From NCBI GenBank assembly GCA_030169165.1, contig CM058043.1:87648028-87712027 (forward strand): a DNA stretch of 64,000 nt. Direction: 5' to 3'. Below the pieces are notes generated by a model, which did no database searches, was not told where the DNA came from, and saw only the letters and a list, made by a program, of their open reading frames with translations. The DNA is from Centaurea solstitialis. Its lineage: Eukaryota; Streptophyta; Magnoliopsida; Asterales; Asteraceae. The translations under genes and the position numbers were made by a program. Within the stretch, counting starts at the first letter, position 1. The number at the start of each line of letters is the position of its first letter. Positions 46,453-57,250 of this stretch are shown here, piece by piece.

Positions 46453-47650
46453 ATCGGATGGCTTTCAAATACTGTAACTTTATGAGGCTTGATCAATGAA
46501 AACAAGTGAGAAGAGATATCCTGCACCCATAATCAAACTTGTTATGCAATTCATGAGCTAATCAAAGTTTGTTATAAGAACCAAAATTATCTAAACCTTT
46601 ATTTTAAGAACCAACATAACATACATAGGCCATTCACTCCACAAAAGAACTTCACCATTCACCTTTGGAAGTCAGATAGACTACTATATAACCCAAAGAT
46701 TAATATGAATCATTAAGAACAACATAAGGGTACTCCATCCACTCTGGAAAAGGTCCACTTTGGACTTTCTGAAGTGTAATGGATTATTTTTCAACCTCAG
46801 AATTGATCTGAATCATTTAAGGCGCGTTTGGTTGTGTAAAATTTTCAAGTTTTCCAAGAAAATTTTTCAATGAAAATGAAATTAAGAAACTAGGTTTGGT
46901 TCGTTCATTTTTCAAAAGTTTTGAAAGAAAATGAAAATTTTATGTTTTCTAACTTCTATGTAAATTAGGAAACTGATTTTAGAAGTTTTTTTTAACTCAA
47001 AGTTTTCTAATTTGCTAAAATGAAAATTGAAAACTCCGCTATTTCAACAAAATGCGTTTTCTAAAATTTTATTAGAAAATTGGAAATGAAAACTCAGCTC
47101 TATTTTATTTTCTCAAGAGGGACATAGATGAGTAAGATAACCACATAAAGCATGATTCTGAAAAATAGGAATTTTGACTTCCAAAATTTTCAAATTTGAA
47201 ACTGTTTGGAACAGAAGCACTGTTTCCTAAATGTGTGTGTGTGTGTATATACATGGAAAATATATAGAAATTTCTATGAAACATTGTTTACCTACCATGG
47301 CAAGTCAAAAGCAAACAACTATACTATACATACAGATTTTAAAAGCATTACAATTTGAAAATTGTAGAATAGAAACAGTACATAATTGGAGAATGGATGA
47401 AAGCAAGAGAAAAGATACCTGAAGACAACAAATGAAGAGCCCTAGCAAACTCAATTGGGGATGAAACTCAACACCACCAGTTTGCATTAGAAACCTAATG
47501 CAATCCTGGTGATTATATAATGAAGAAGGAAAAGCAAACGAGTAAAATGCTATAGATTCTTCTTCACAACTGGAATGAAGATTTTCCATAGAAACAACAA
47601 CGAGATTCGAGTTGAAATTGAAACCAGGAGGAGGACAAGATTCGAGTTGG
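46453..47650 (-). other. 5' leader exons and leader intron of the amylase gene
   Basis: 46453-46520 is leader in the first coding exon, with a good acceptor (TGGGTGCAG| before 46520). A probable upstream exon runs from about 47650 down to 47419, with donor CTTCAG|GTATCT. The 898-bp intron between (46521-47418) includes a possible MITE near 46820-47210 (GGCGCGTTTGGT and AACTGTTTGG ends) and a TG microsatellite at 47231-47246. An upstream ORF begins at ATG 47589 in the outer exon. The promoter was not pinned down. Confidence 0.5.
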
Positions 47651-48262
47651 TGAAATTCACATAGACATTAAACGTCTGTATGCAATTTGGAGATTTTTAA
47701 GAGCTTTTTGCGATTCGATCAGCAATTGCTTTTTGAAATCCTTCCTTTTTACAACTATCGTTTTCCTCGTTCTTTTTTGTTTTTACACCCGCAATTGCCA
47801 CACGAATATAATAAAGGAAAAGAGTTACATGTTTTAAGCAATTAAAGAGTTTTATTAGACATTTTTTTATACTTGTGAAAATGGAATAAAGTGATCATCC
47901 TCCTAGTCCTATGTCATCAACAACAATTGTACGTTAATTTTGTTCTTTTATTGTTGGTTTTGAACTCAATCAAAAGCAAAGAGAAATTAAATATTAACAA
48001 CAAAATGACAAAACTTATGTTCAAACGGTGTTGTAAATGTTGTGTTCTTTGAGATAAGACCCTATTAAGTTGTCATTTTTTGTGGGATGGTTAAAGTTGC
48101 TCCCATATTTGAAAATGGTTCAGAGATTGTTTGTTTATCTATAGTTTTATTAAAAAGCGATCTTTAAATTGTTAAGAGGTGAATCTTGTCTAACAAAAAA
48201 AAAGTGTGTTTCAATGGCTCAAAAACCCTCTAAATAGTTTTTGTATCTTAGGCCTCCATTAA
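47651..48262. other. Spacer upstream of the amylase gene
   Basis: Probably holds the amylase promoter (a weak TATTATATTC on the minus strand near 47800-47815). Otherwise AT-rich with no gene. Confidence 0.4.
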
Positions 48263-48265
48263 CTA

Positions 48266-48800
48266 GGGGTGACAATTGACTCGTGTTCGAGTTGTCGGGT
48301 CAAAAACATCAACTCGTGACACGACCCGTTTAACTAATCGTGTCGAAATCTTAAACACTAACCTGTGACGGGTGTCGGGTCGTGTCGCTAGTTGACGGGT
48401 TGATGGGCCAAACACGGGCTGATGGGTCATAAACGGGTTGACAGGTTAAAAATTACCAAAGTTTAAAAATTACAACCAAGTCGAAATTACAAAAGTTAAA
48501 AATACAACCAAATCCAAATTACAAATGTGCAAAAGTAACCAAGTTCAAATTAGGCGACGGTGACGGTAGACTGGAAGGCCGGTGACTGCGATTGATTGAA
48601 ATCGGCGAGGAGCGATTGAATGTGAGTGTCGAGCGAAATTGATTTAGGGTTAGGATATTTGGACTTAGTCGGCTTAGGGCTTAGGCATGTTACTGATCTT
48701 AGGGATATTTGGGCGCTTAAAATCAACATGTTATTTTTATTATATAAAAAAAACAAATTAAAAGATAAACGGGTTCGCGGATCAACCCAACAGTCAACAT
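48266..48800. mobile_element. Possible decayed hAT-type element
   Basis: Starts TAGGGGTGACAATTGACTCG, an end typical of plant hAT elements, followed by GGGTCGTGTC/GACACGACCC-rich sequence. The expected complementary right end was not found, so the boundary is approximate. Confidence 0.4.
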
Positions 48801-48839
48801 GTCATTTTGGAAAAGTTCATTTAGACTGTGCCTAGACTA

Positions 48840-49010
48840 CATCCTTGACGATTTTGAAATTAAGAAATGGCCGTCTGAGACAAAGCCTCGCCACAAAATG
48901 TTGACGCCTGGACTCGAATCCGGGTGATGGGATATTTCACCACATCCCCATACGTCTTTTGCCAATACGCCACCATTTTGACGAACCATTTGATAGAGAT
49001 AATTAACATA
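48840..49010 (-). mobile_element. SINE-like sequence with tRNA-type head
   Basis: On the minus strand, GGCGTATTGGCAAAAGACG is followed by CCGGATTCGAGTCCAGG, a box-B-like motif at the right distance. No clear target duplication or A tail; it may be truncated. Confidence 0.5.
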
Positions 49011-50045
49011 CTTTAGCACTTATTTTGGTGGATCTGGCCCTTGAAGCCTCAATATTTACAACTTATATCCAAGTCCATCAACGAAGGACCTACCATTAGG
49101 GAACCTGAAAGTTATTTTAAACATTCTCATAAAATTTTGACTACAAGATTAAACCATTGCTTTAAAATTAGTAAAATAATTAATTTTTCAAAAAATAGTT
49201 GAAAACCAATAATTATGGTAAAAAAATCATTAATGTCTTTTGATTTGATTTTATTCTTTTAATATATGACATGGAAATAGTCAATTCCCTCACAATTTGG
49301 ATGGTTCACGCCGCAATAACTTTGGTATATTCTTTTGTTAGTGGGATAGTTACATACTTTTTTGTATATTTGTCAAGGAGATACGCATAACTTTGTATAT
49401 GGTTAAGGTAGAAAAATAAAATGAAAATAACATAGAATAAGAATTAAGATGAGTTTTTCTATTCCTACAAATGGAATCATGAATAAAAATTTTGGCTTCC
49501 AAAAGCATGAACCACTATATTATATAGAGGTGGGTAAATGAAGAAGGATCAAATTGGGTCTTAATCGAGCCTTGGAAGGACACGGCCTAAACAACAACTT
49601 TGGTTACCGGTCTCAGTTCGGGTCGGGCCTTAGATGAAATATTTTTAACCAGTTCACTTGTAAATAGTCCGATTATTGATAACCCAGCCTTGGAACCTGG
49701 AAGGACCGTCTTTTTATTTTTTTGTTAACATATAAGCAAAATTTATTTTATATATCCAATTAACTAAATTACAAAGTAAATTTATTTTATATGGTCCAGT
49801 TCATTTGTTAACCATGCAATTTGTGTTAACGATGTTAACCGATAACTTACATTGATCATTTTAATCAAAGGCTAAGATTGAGTTTGTAATTTAAAGGGAT
49901 TTTATTAATTCTTAAAATATGAAAGGATGGTCCACATGAGCGGAGAAAAAGGAAAAAAGAGAAATTCTATTGATACATTTTTGGTTAACATGGTTAACAC
50001 AAATTTTATGGATAAAAAATGAACCGGTCTCTCTCTCTCTCTCTC

Positions 50046-50084
<39 letters not shown>

Positions 50085-50537
50085 CCGTCAAAATGCAAAT
50101 CACTCTGAATTATGTAAACCATCAATTTCATTGGTTAATTTAGTGAAATTGTTTGATAACATTGTTTAACTTTATGAAATTTTCTCATGTACTTTCTCAT
50201 TCTGATTAAATTGTTCCATGTAATTACTCAATTTGACAAAACTTTCTCATCTTTGCTTAAAAAACACAAATATATGAAGTAATTTTATCAAGAAAAAAAA
50301 TTATTTGAAATAATTTTTATCAAAATAAATAATTTAATTTAATGAAGCAATCTTTTAATATCCTCATATTTTGAGTATGAAAATACAAAGTTGAAATATG
50401 AGTTGACGATAAAAGATTGTCAAAAATGTTGTTAAAATCTTTAAAAATATAATTGAAGGGAAAAACGTGAATAATATAGTGCATGGAAACATAGAAACAT
50501 TATTTAGGTCGCAATCGGGATAATATTTCTAGAGGGA
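49011..50537. other. Spacer with CT/GT microsatellite
   Basis: AT-rich, no gene. A compound (CT)n(GT)n repeat lies at about 50031-50083. Confidence 0.6.
50031..50083. repeat. Compound CT/GT microsatellite
   Basis: About nine CT repeats pass directly into about sixteen GT repeats. Confidence 0.92.
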
Positions 50538-50753
50538 GGTTCAAACGAAAAACATATCAATTTAAGAAAACATGAGAAGAAATCTCAGCCACTCATCAGG
50601 TCAACAAAGGCGGCGACCGATCCCCCTTTTAATAATCTCTACCCTCCCATGAATCACGTCAATCCTCCGTGATCATGTCCACCGTAACCACGAGATGAGT
50701 GGCTGAGATTGCTCCTCACGTTTTCTTAAATTGACATGCTTCTCGTTTGAACC
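50538..50753. mobile_element. MITE of AATCTCAGCCACTCAT family, copy 1
   Basis: Outer ends GGTTCAAACG and CGTTTGAACC; inner inverted repeats AATCTCAGCCACTCATC and GATGAGTGGCTGAGATT. The core has TAATAATCTCTACCCTCCCA. Related copies lie at 54889-55105 and 55143-55352. Confidence 0.82.
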
Positions 50754-51212
50754 TTCCCCAATATTTCTATGCATAAGTATAAATGGATTAGATAAAGAGC
50801 TACGAGAATATTTCTCGATTTTCCTCTTTTTTAAGATTTTAACTTGAGCCTACTTCCCATATATACACACATTAGTTTTTTTTTCTTTCAACCAGGATTT
50901 ATCAATCAAATACCTACAACTATGGTTCATTATTGCATTATGTTTTGGTTGCAATCATATAAAGTAGGAGCCATGGCAAGATAACTAGGAAATGACTTAC
51001 CTACAACCTCTCAATGATCAAACTTGCAAAAAAACCTTTGCCAATTGTAAAACAAACAGTAGACTCTATAAGGCTTATTTCATAAAACAAATTTAACTAA
51101 AAAACTAACAAATAAACGGTTTTAAAAAGCAAAGTGGCTTCCCATAATTTGATGGAATCCGATGAAATTGGTCTTCAGAAAAAGTGTCAATATTTGGCTG
51201 TATGAATAGAAG

Positions 51213-54200
51213 TCATTTCTTAACTTCAGCTGCCTTGATGATGTCCATGAATTCAGGCTACATAAAGAAAACACATAAAAAAGAGTAAGAACAAGCCAAC
51301 ACCCTCTACAAGTCTTAAAATGAACAATAATATGCCTTACCTTGAGAGAAGCTCCACCAACTAAGAAACCATCCACGTCTTGTAGCCCGGCTAATTCCTT
51401 GCAGTTGGAACCGTTAACAGATCCTGCAAATAAGAGTGGTTCATGATCATGATTGTGTCGCTAAGATGTTGACGGATGCCTTTAGCATTAATTATAAGAA
51501 GGTCAAAAAGTGCCGGTGTGTGTGATTGGAAAAAACATACCTCCATAGATAATCCTGGTTGAAGCAGCAACTTCAGGCTTGGTGTTTGTTTGAAGCCATT
51601 TCCTTAATTCTGCATGCACCTGTTATGCATACATTCGCAGTCACATTAAACAACTTTTTCTTCAGGTTGCATTTGAAACACGGGACAAAATAGACATAAT
51701 AAAACTTTTTGTGGGACAGGACACTACAAAGTTGGGACATGATACGTAAACTACTAAATTACCCATGTCAAATTACGACATTTTACAATTCAAATTCATC
51801 TGCATATTTCACTCTCGTCAATCTAGTCATGTATTGAATGCTACATAAAAGGCACTTTAGATGATCCACATTTATTAAATTCCAATCACTCTTTCTTAAA
51901 ATTATAATCACATACACGTCCTAGAAAACAATATTCGAAACACAATTAACTTGCACGCAGAAATCAATTGTGACTACGTATTTATATACAGGCTAAGAGA
52001 CCCTTAGAACATGGAAATCATGCAATTTCAAGAATACGAAAGCTTATATATATGTATACAAGATATATACATAATAGGTGGAGAAAGTGTTAATGATCAT
52101 TGCAGAGTTGTTTAACTACAATTACTCAAGTTATGCATGAAATATTTGGATTCTGTGAAAAGTGTGCTTGACAGCATATAAGTTGTGCTTTTCTGCTAAA
52201 TATATCTATAGTGACCGCTTCCTAATCCATTTTCACACACAAATGAATGTTTATTATGAAGGAGATATTAGTGATCCACTTACTTCTTGAGCCTGCTGTG
52301 GAGTGGCAACCTTTCCGGTTCCAATAGCCCAAACGGGCTCATATGCTATGACAACATTATCCCAGCTTGAGATCTTATCTGCAACAAAACGTTTACAAAA
52401 TTGTCTCACAAGCAGAAAAATGTTCACCAGTTTTAGCACAAAATTATGAGTAATAAGATGTGGATCTAGAGTTCATGATTAGATGTAACAAACTTATGTT
52501 TTCCCGAAAAGGTGGCCTTGTTGTGAAGTAGCACTTAAATGAGTTCAATTTTGTGCAAGTGATCATGACAACATGGAACGAGAAATTCAAACTTTGATTC
52601 TTTGAATCTGAATTCTGAAGCATTAACTGAATCATATATCAATAATAACAGTGAAGTGAAAATGTGAAATTAATGAAACAGAAACAGAATAAAACAATAT
52701 AACCAACAAGATTTGTAAGCACCAGAATTTACACAAGTTGAGATCTTAATACTTAGGGACACAACTTGTATATCTTGAATATTAGCTAAAGATCAGTTGT
52801 TTAACAAAGCAACGTAAAATGCCAATTGGATAATCCAGAAAAGCCTTAAAATCTCCTTTTTTAAAGGAAAATATCTATATACAAGGACAAATTGATTTAA
52901 GTCATCAAAGCATTACTAGCCTAGTGGTCGGTAACATCCTTGGGAGAGATAGTGAATGGCATCCATGTCTACCTCTACCTGGGTTCGATTCATGGGGTGA
53001 GCATGTGGCGATACCCTGACCTTGGGTCAGCTTTCAGATCGGTCCATGGTCGCCGAGGATTAGTCGGTTGCCCGTATGGATCCCGGATACCTCGTCGACT
53101 TTGTGTCGGGACGTGTGCGTGAGTTATATGCTGTTAAAAAAAAGAATAGTTTTGAAGGTTTTACCTGCAATTGCCTTAGTTTGTGCAGCAACAACTTGCA
53201 TAGTGGTGCCAGCATCTCTCTGTTCAAGAGTCTCCCCAACACAAGCAATCACCTTCAAACCTTGAGAAAGTGCATATGCAACCTTGTCTCCAACAAACTG
53301 AAAAGGAAGTTACCAAATTTATGACAAATTGCCTTTGAAAGGAAAAACATCAACCTATTAAACCTAAACTAACAAACTGGCATAAAGAATCATAGAACAA
53401 TGTACCTCGTTGGATTCGTTAAATAGAGCTCTCCTTTCTGAGTGACCAATGATGACCCAAGGGATGCCCAAGTTGACGAGCATCTCCGCACTACACATAC
53501 ATAAAACAATGGCTATGTCGACATAAATGATGAAGTGTTTCGCCAAAGAATGGCAAGCAATGCCTAAATAAGCTAGCAATGACAAAATCATTCATGTCAT
53601 TTTCTTCAAATGTATGAACATGAAAACCAGTTTAAAAGAGAGGTCAATGCTTTTTTTTTGCCAAGGATGGTGATTAAATGCACGAAAACATACCTAATTT
53701 CACCGGTGAATGCTCCTCCTTTCTTAACCCAACAATTTTGGGCTGCAACATGGAATTCAGACCTCAATTCACCTTTAACATAAGGGATAAATACAAATGG
53801 AGGGCTCACAACAACCTCTGCAAAATCAGATAACCTTAGTGAGTTCAAAAATTCAACAACTATCACATAGAAAAGCATTTGTCTGCCTTTACACTTTGTG
53901 ATGAGAATACAGACAGACATCTTTAACATCATACTGTTATCATCTATAGAATCAAGATGCAATATGTAACAAGAAATTCAAGGATAGACTTCTGAATTTT
54001 GATCTTGTGGTTACATATGTAAATGTTAAATCATATTAAACGCCTTTCGATGGAGAATAATCACAATGCCAAAAGATTGACTAGATTAATCGATGATCGA
54101 ACTAGAACTTCTTACCTACAACATTTGCAGGTGGCACTTGACCAGAATTAAGTGTTGACACAATCTTCTTAACTTCCTCTGAAGTTCCATTCTACAATAA

Positions 54201-54809
54201 AAATGTCAAATCAACTAATCAACGCAAAAATCTAGTTCCTAATTCATATCAAGAAAGAAAAAGAAACAGACGAATTTAAAGTCTATAATATGGAACGAAG
54301 AACATGCATCCTACAATTATAAAATCACCATTACTTCATATCTTTACATAAATAATAAACTAACGAGAAGAATATGCATTCAATCAAATAATTACTTTCC
54401 CCTCCAGTGGAAAAAATCAACATCTACTAGAAAATTAATAAATTATCAAACAAACATTATATCATGTGAATCGTCCAGAAGTTGGGTCAGGTTCAAATGA
54501 AAACTTGTTTTTCATTGCGAACGTGAAAACAACCTATAACGCACCACGTGGCTGGCATATTCATTATGAATAATAATGTATGTATTATTCAGAGGGAATA
54601 ACACAACATTATTCAGAATGAATAATATAACATTGTGTATTATTCGACATTACGGAATGCTTGTTATTCACTAGAATAATACATGATTATTCAAGAGTGA
54701 ATATGTCACATGACACGATCTCAGTAATACATGATTATTCAAGAGTGAATATGTCACATGGCGCTTTCACGTTCGCAATTAGATTTGAGTTTCCATTTGA
54801 ACTTTTGCC

Positions 54810-54892
<83 letters not shown>

Positions 54893-55651
54893 CAAATGTG
54901 AACCACTTTTTCAGTATGAGCATGAAGACGAATCTCAGCCACTCATCCGGTCATAAAGGCGGCTTTGACCGGCCCACCCCCTTTAATAATCTCTACCCTC
55001 CCATGAATTGCGTCAATCCTCCATGATCGCGTCCACCGTAACCGAAGATGTGAGGCTGAGATTCGTTCTCACGTTCACAACCAAAATTGAGTTCACATTT
55101 GAACCTGACCCTATATATATATATATATATTTGAAGGGGTGGGTTCAAATGTGAACCACTTTTCTATTGTGAACCGTGAGGACGAATCTCAGTCACATCT
55201 TCAGTTACGGTGGATGCGATCACGGAGGATTGACGCGATTCATGGGAGGGTAGAGATTATTAAAAGGGAGGGGACTGGTCAAAGGCTTTGACCAGATGAG
55301 TGGCTGAGATTTATCCTCATGTTCACAATGAAAAACTGGTTCACATTTGAACTTTCTTCTATATCTTTTTTTTTAAAAACGATTAACAAATCCACACGAG
55401 ACTACTGTTTGTTGCCTTCAAATTAGCTCATTAAATAAAAGTGAAGAATTGTTTATAGCAAAACTGTCGCTAATTGTGAAATGGAAGGGTAAACACAAAA
55501 AAGATATACGACAAATTAAACTCGAAACATATCAACAAAATACATCAAATGATTGAGTTATCTATATAAGAAATTGCGATTGATGAATACATCATCATAA
55601 ACGAGTACTTACACATTTCCAATTGCCGCCAACGAAGAATTTACGTCCCAT
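51213..55651 (-). CDS. TPI: Cytosolic triosephosphate isomerase (9 exons)
   Basis: Interconverts dihydroxyacetone phosphate and glyceraldehyde 3-phosphate in glycolysis. Exons, high to low: 55651-55613, 54191-54116, 53817-53694, 53490-53406, 53297-53165, 52378-52284, 51619-51541, 51423-51341, 51257-51213. They total 759 nt, or 252 residues plus stop, with all phases matching and GT-AG introns. Active-site residues are present: Lys in GNWKCNGT, His in IGHSERR, Glu in AYEPVWAIGTGK (TIM signature), and the phosphate-binding GGSVNGSN and GFLVGGASLK. The start MGRKFFVGG has no transit peptide, so the cytosolic form. Nine exons is usual for the plant gene. Intron 1 (54192-55612) is filled with MITEs and intron 5 (52379-53164) carries a SINE. 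Confidence 0.97.
52905..53138 (+). mobile_element. SINE in TPI intron 5
   Basis: A tRNA-like head with box A TAGCCTAGTGGT and box B GGGTTCGATTC, then the module GAGGATTAGTCGG ... ATCCCGGATACC, ending in a short A run at 53131-53138. It lies antisense to TPI, with its 3' end 26 bp from the exon 5 boundary (53165). No clear target duplication was found. Confidence 0.85.
54484..55111. mobile_element. MITE cluster in TPI intron 1, left part
   Basis: GGGTCAGGTTCAAATG at 54484 is matched by CATTTGAACCTGACCC ending at 55111, suggesting one outer element. Inside are a segment with facing GCGAACGTGAAA and TTTCACGTTCGC (about 54515-54778) holding TATTATTCAGA and GATTATTCAAGAGTGAATATGTCACA duplications, and a second copy of the AATCTCAGCCACTCAT MITE (54889-55105). 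The nesting order is uncertain. Confidence 0.65.
54813..54888. repeat. Compound TA/GA microsatellite
   Basis: A TA run (about 54813-54833) passes into a long GA run to 54888 with one CA interruption. Any Leu/Ser or Arg/Glu reading frame across it is an artefact. Confidence 0.93.
55143..55352. mobile_element. MITE of AATCTCAGCCACTCAT family, inverted copy
   Basis: GTTCAAATGTGAACCACTTT to TTCACATTTGAAC. Its core is the reverse complement of that in the copy at 54889-55105, so the two are inverted about 35 bp apart in TPI intron 1. Confidence 0.82.
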
Positions 55652-56840
55652 CTCCGATGAAAAACTTTCACAGCAACAAAACTTCTTCTTCTACGATTAG
55701 ATTGGATGAAGAAATGTATGCTAATAAACGAATCACAAGCATTACACAAATATAAATGGAAGCAGTTTTCTCCGGAATTTTGTATGGAGACTAGTTTTTA
55801 GCGGATCATAGACTAATTGAACTAAATTTTGTGTATGTATGGAAAATTCCGAGTAAACTTCATTTTTGGTCCTTGACGTTTATCGATTTCAACTATTATC
55901 GGTCATAAGCTTTAAAAGTTTGGATTTGACCCCCATGTTTTTTATTTTATAACATTTTGGGTCTTTTCCTTTAACGACCAATACCTTTTTTTTTCCAATT
56001 TATAGTTCAATTAAATTAGAGGCATTTTAATCATTTTAAACATTTTTGGGATAACCAAAACACTTTTAATTTAACTGAGTGTTGATGGATTTAAATTTAG
56101 GAACAATTTTAATTTAGATTGACAAAAAAGTAAAGTTAACTCTAAAATTTTTACATACTTTTAAAAGCATTTAACCCTGACATTTACATGATTGTTTCGT
56201 TTTTAACGAATATCAAAAATAAAAATCTTGTGAGATAATTATATTTAGCTTTAATAATTAATAGCTATAATATTTTATCAATTATATTGTTAAGGTTATT
56301 AATTAAATATTTGATATATAAGTAAAATATTGTTTCTTTTTATTGGATATTTATTTTAAATATGTTTTATTGATGGAAAATATTAAAATATAGTAAAGCA
56401 TGATTGGCAAATATCTGTAATAGCGTAGTGGTAGAGAAGTTTTTTAAGTGTCCTGAAGGTTAAGGTTCGAGTCTTGTCATCATCTTAAAACCTTTTTATT
56501 TAGTAATAACACTATTGGACCTAAGTAGATGCCCTGAATGGTCGTGTGTCTCGCCCACCCATAGGGCCAGCCATCACTCTCTGACCCTACACAACTATGT
56601 TTTTAGTTGATTATTGAGATAACATACCATTAACTTTAACAACTAAACTTTTTTTTCTAAATAAAGAAGTTGCACTATCTGTTTTAATGGACAGGTGCAT
56701 GAAATATTTTTGATTTGAGGATGCTCATGTGATCCATTGTCGTTATTTCTAAATGATCGCCTTTTCCATTTTCATCTTTTCACAAGAATGGATTAGTTCT
56801 TGGCTCGCTTGTTTGTGGGGCATGTTCATCTTTCTCTTTA
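55652..56840. other. TPI upstream region and spacer
   Basis: The TPI 5' leader continues above 55651 (CT-rich on the minus strand) and the promoter probably lies within 55700-56000; no strong TATA box stands out. A SINE lies at 56416-56600. The rest is AT-rich with no gene. Confidence 0.45.
56416..56600 (+). mobile_element. SINE with clear pol III boxes
   Basis: Box A TAGCGTAGTGGT near 56422 and box B GGTTCGAGTCT near 56464. The following body (GGTCGTGTGTCTCGCCCACC...) differs from the other SINEs here, so it may be another family. The 3' end and target duplication are not clear. Confidence 0.72.
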
Positions 56841-57247
56841 GGCCATCCACTGTCGACCCACTACAACCCAATGAATTCAACTGCCACATCAGCGCTACAT
56901 CAGCTTTCTACTATTTACCCAAAACTACCCAATTCATCCACTGTCGACCCAATACCCAACTCAATCTTACACACACTTTTATTTAATATTTAAATAAAAA
57001 AAAACAAAAAGAGAAAGAGGAGAGAGATAGAGAGATAGAGAGATAGAGAGAAAGAAGAGAGAGGAAGTGGGTAGGGGGGTGGGGGGGGTGGGGGTGGGGG
57101 TGGTTTGAGGGCTTGTTTGCTTCGGTTTCGAGCAGCCGATGGTGGCCTACCCGAAGGTAGCCACGGCGGTGTACCATGGGGTACCCGACGGCTTGATAGT
57201 AGCCGAAGGGCTACCCGAAGCCTCAATCCACTCGACAGTGGATGGCC
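56841..57247. mobile_element. MITE of GGCCATCC family, copy 3
   Basis: Ends GGCCATCCACTGTCGACCCA and CTCGACAGTGGATGGCC with TTA on both sides (56838-56840 and 57248-57250). Length is 407 bp. It contains CCACATCAGCGCTACATCAGC, a GA-rich and a G-rich tract (57001-57105), then GC-rich sequence. This is the best preserved copy. Confidence 0.9.
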
Positions 57248-57250
57248 TTA

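Noticed and set aside
47305..47589. MENLHSSC... as the amylase N-terminus
   Set aside because: Splicing puts it out of frame with MGYLKN and the catalytic exons, so it is treated as a possible uORF.
52905..53138. A functional tRNA gene
   Set aside because: Boxes A and B are present but the cloverleaf is not complete and a SINE body and A tail follow. The same applies to the heads at 9838, 48840 and 56416.
54735..55026. Leu/Ser-rich and Arg/Glu-rich ORFs on both strands
   Set aside because: They arise from the TA/GA microsatellite and MITEs in TPI intron 1.
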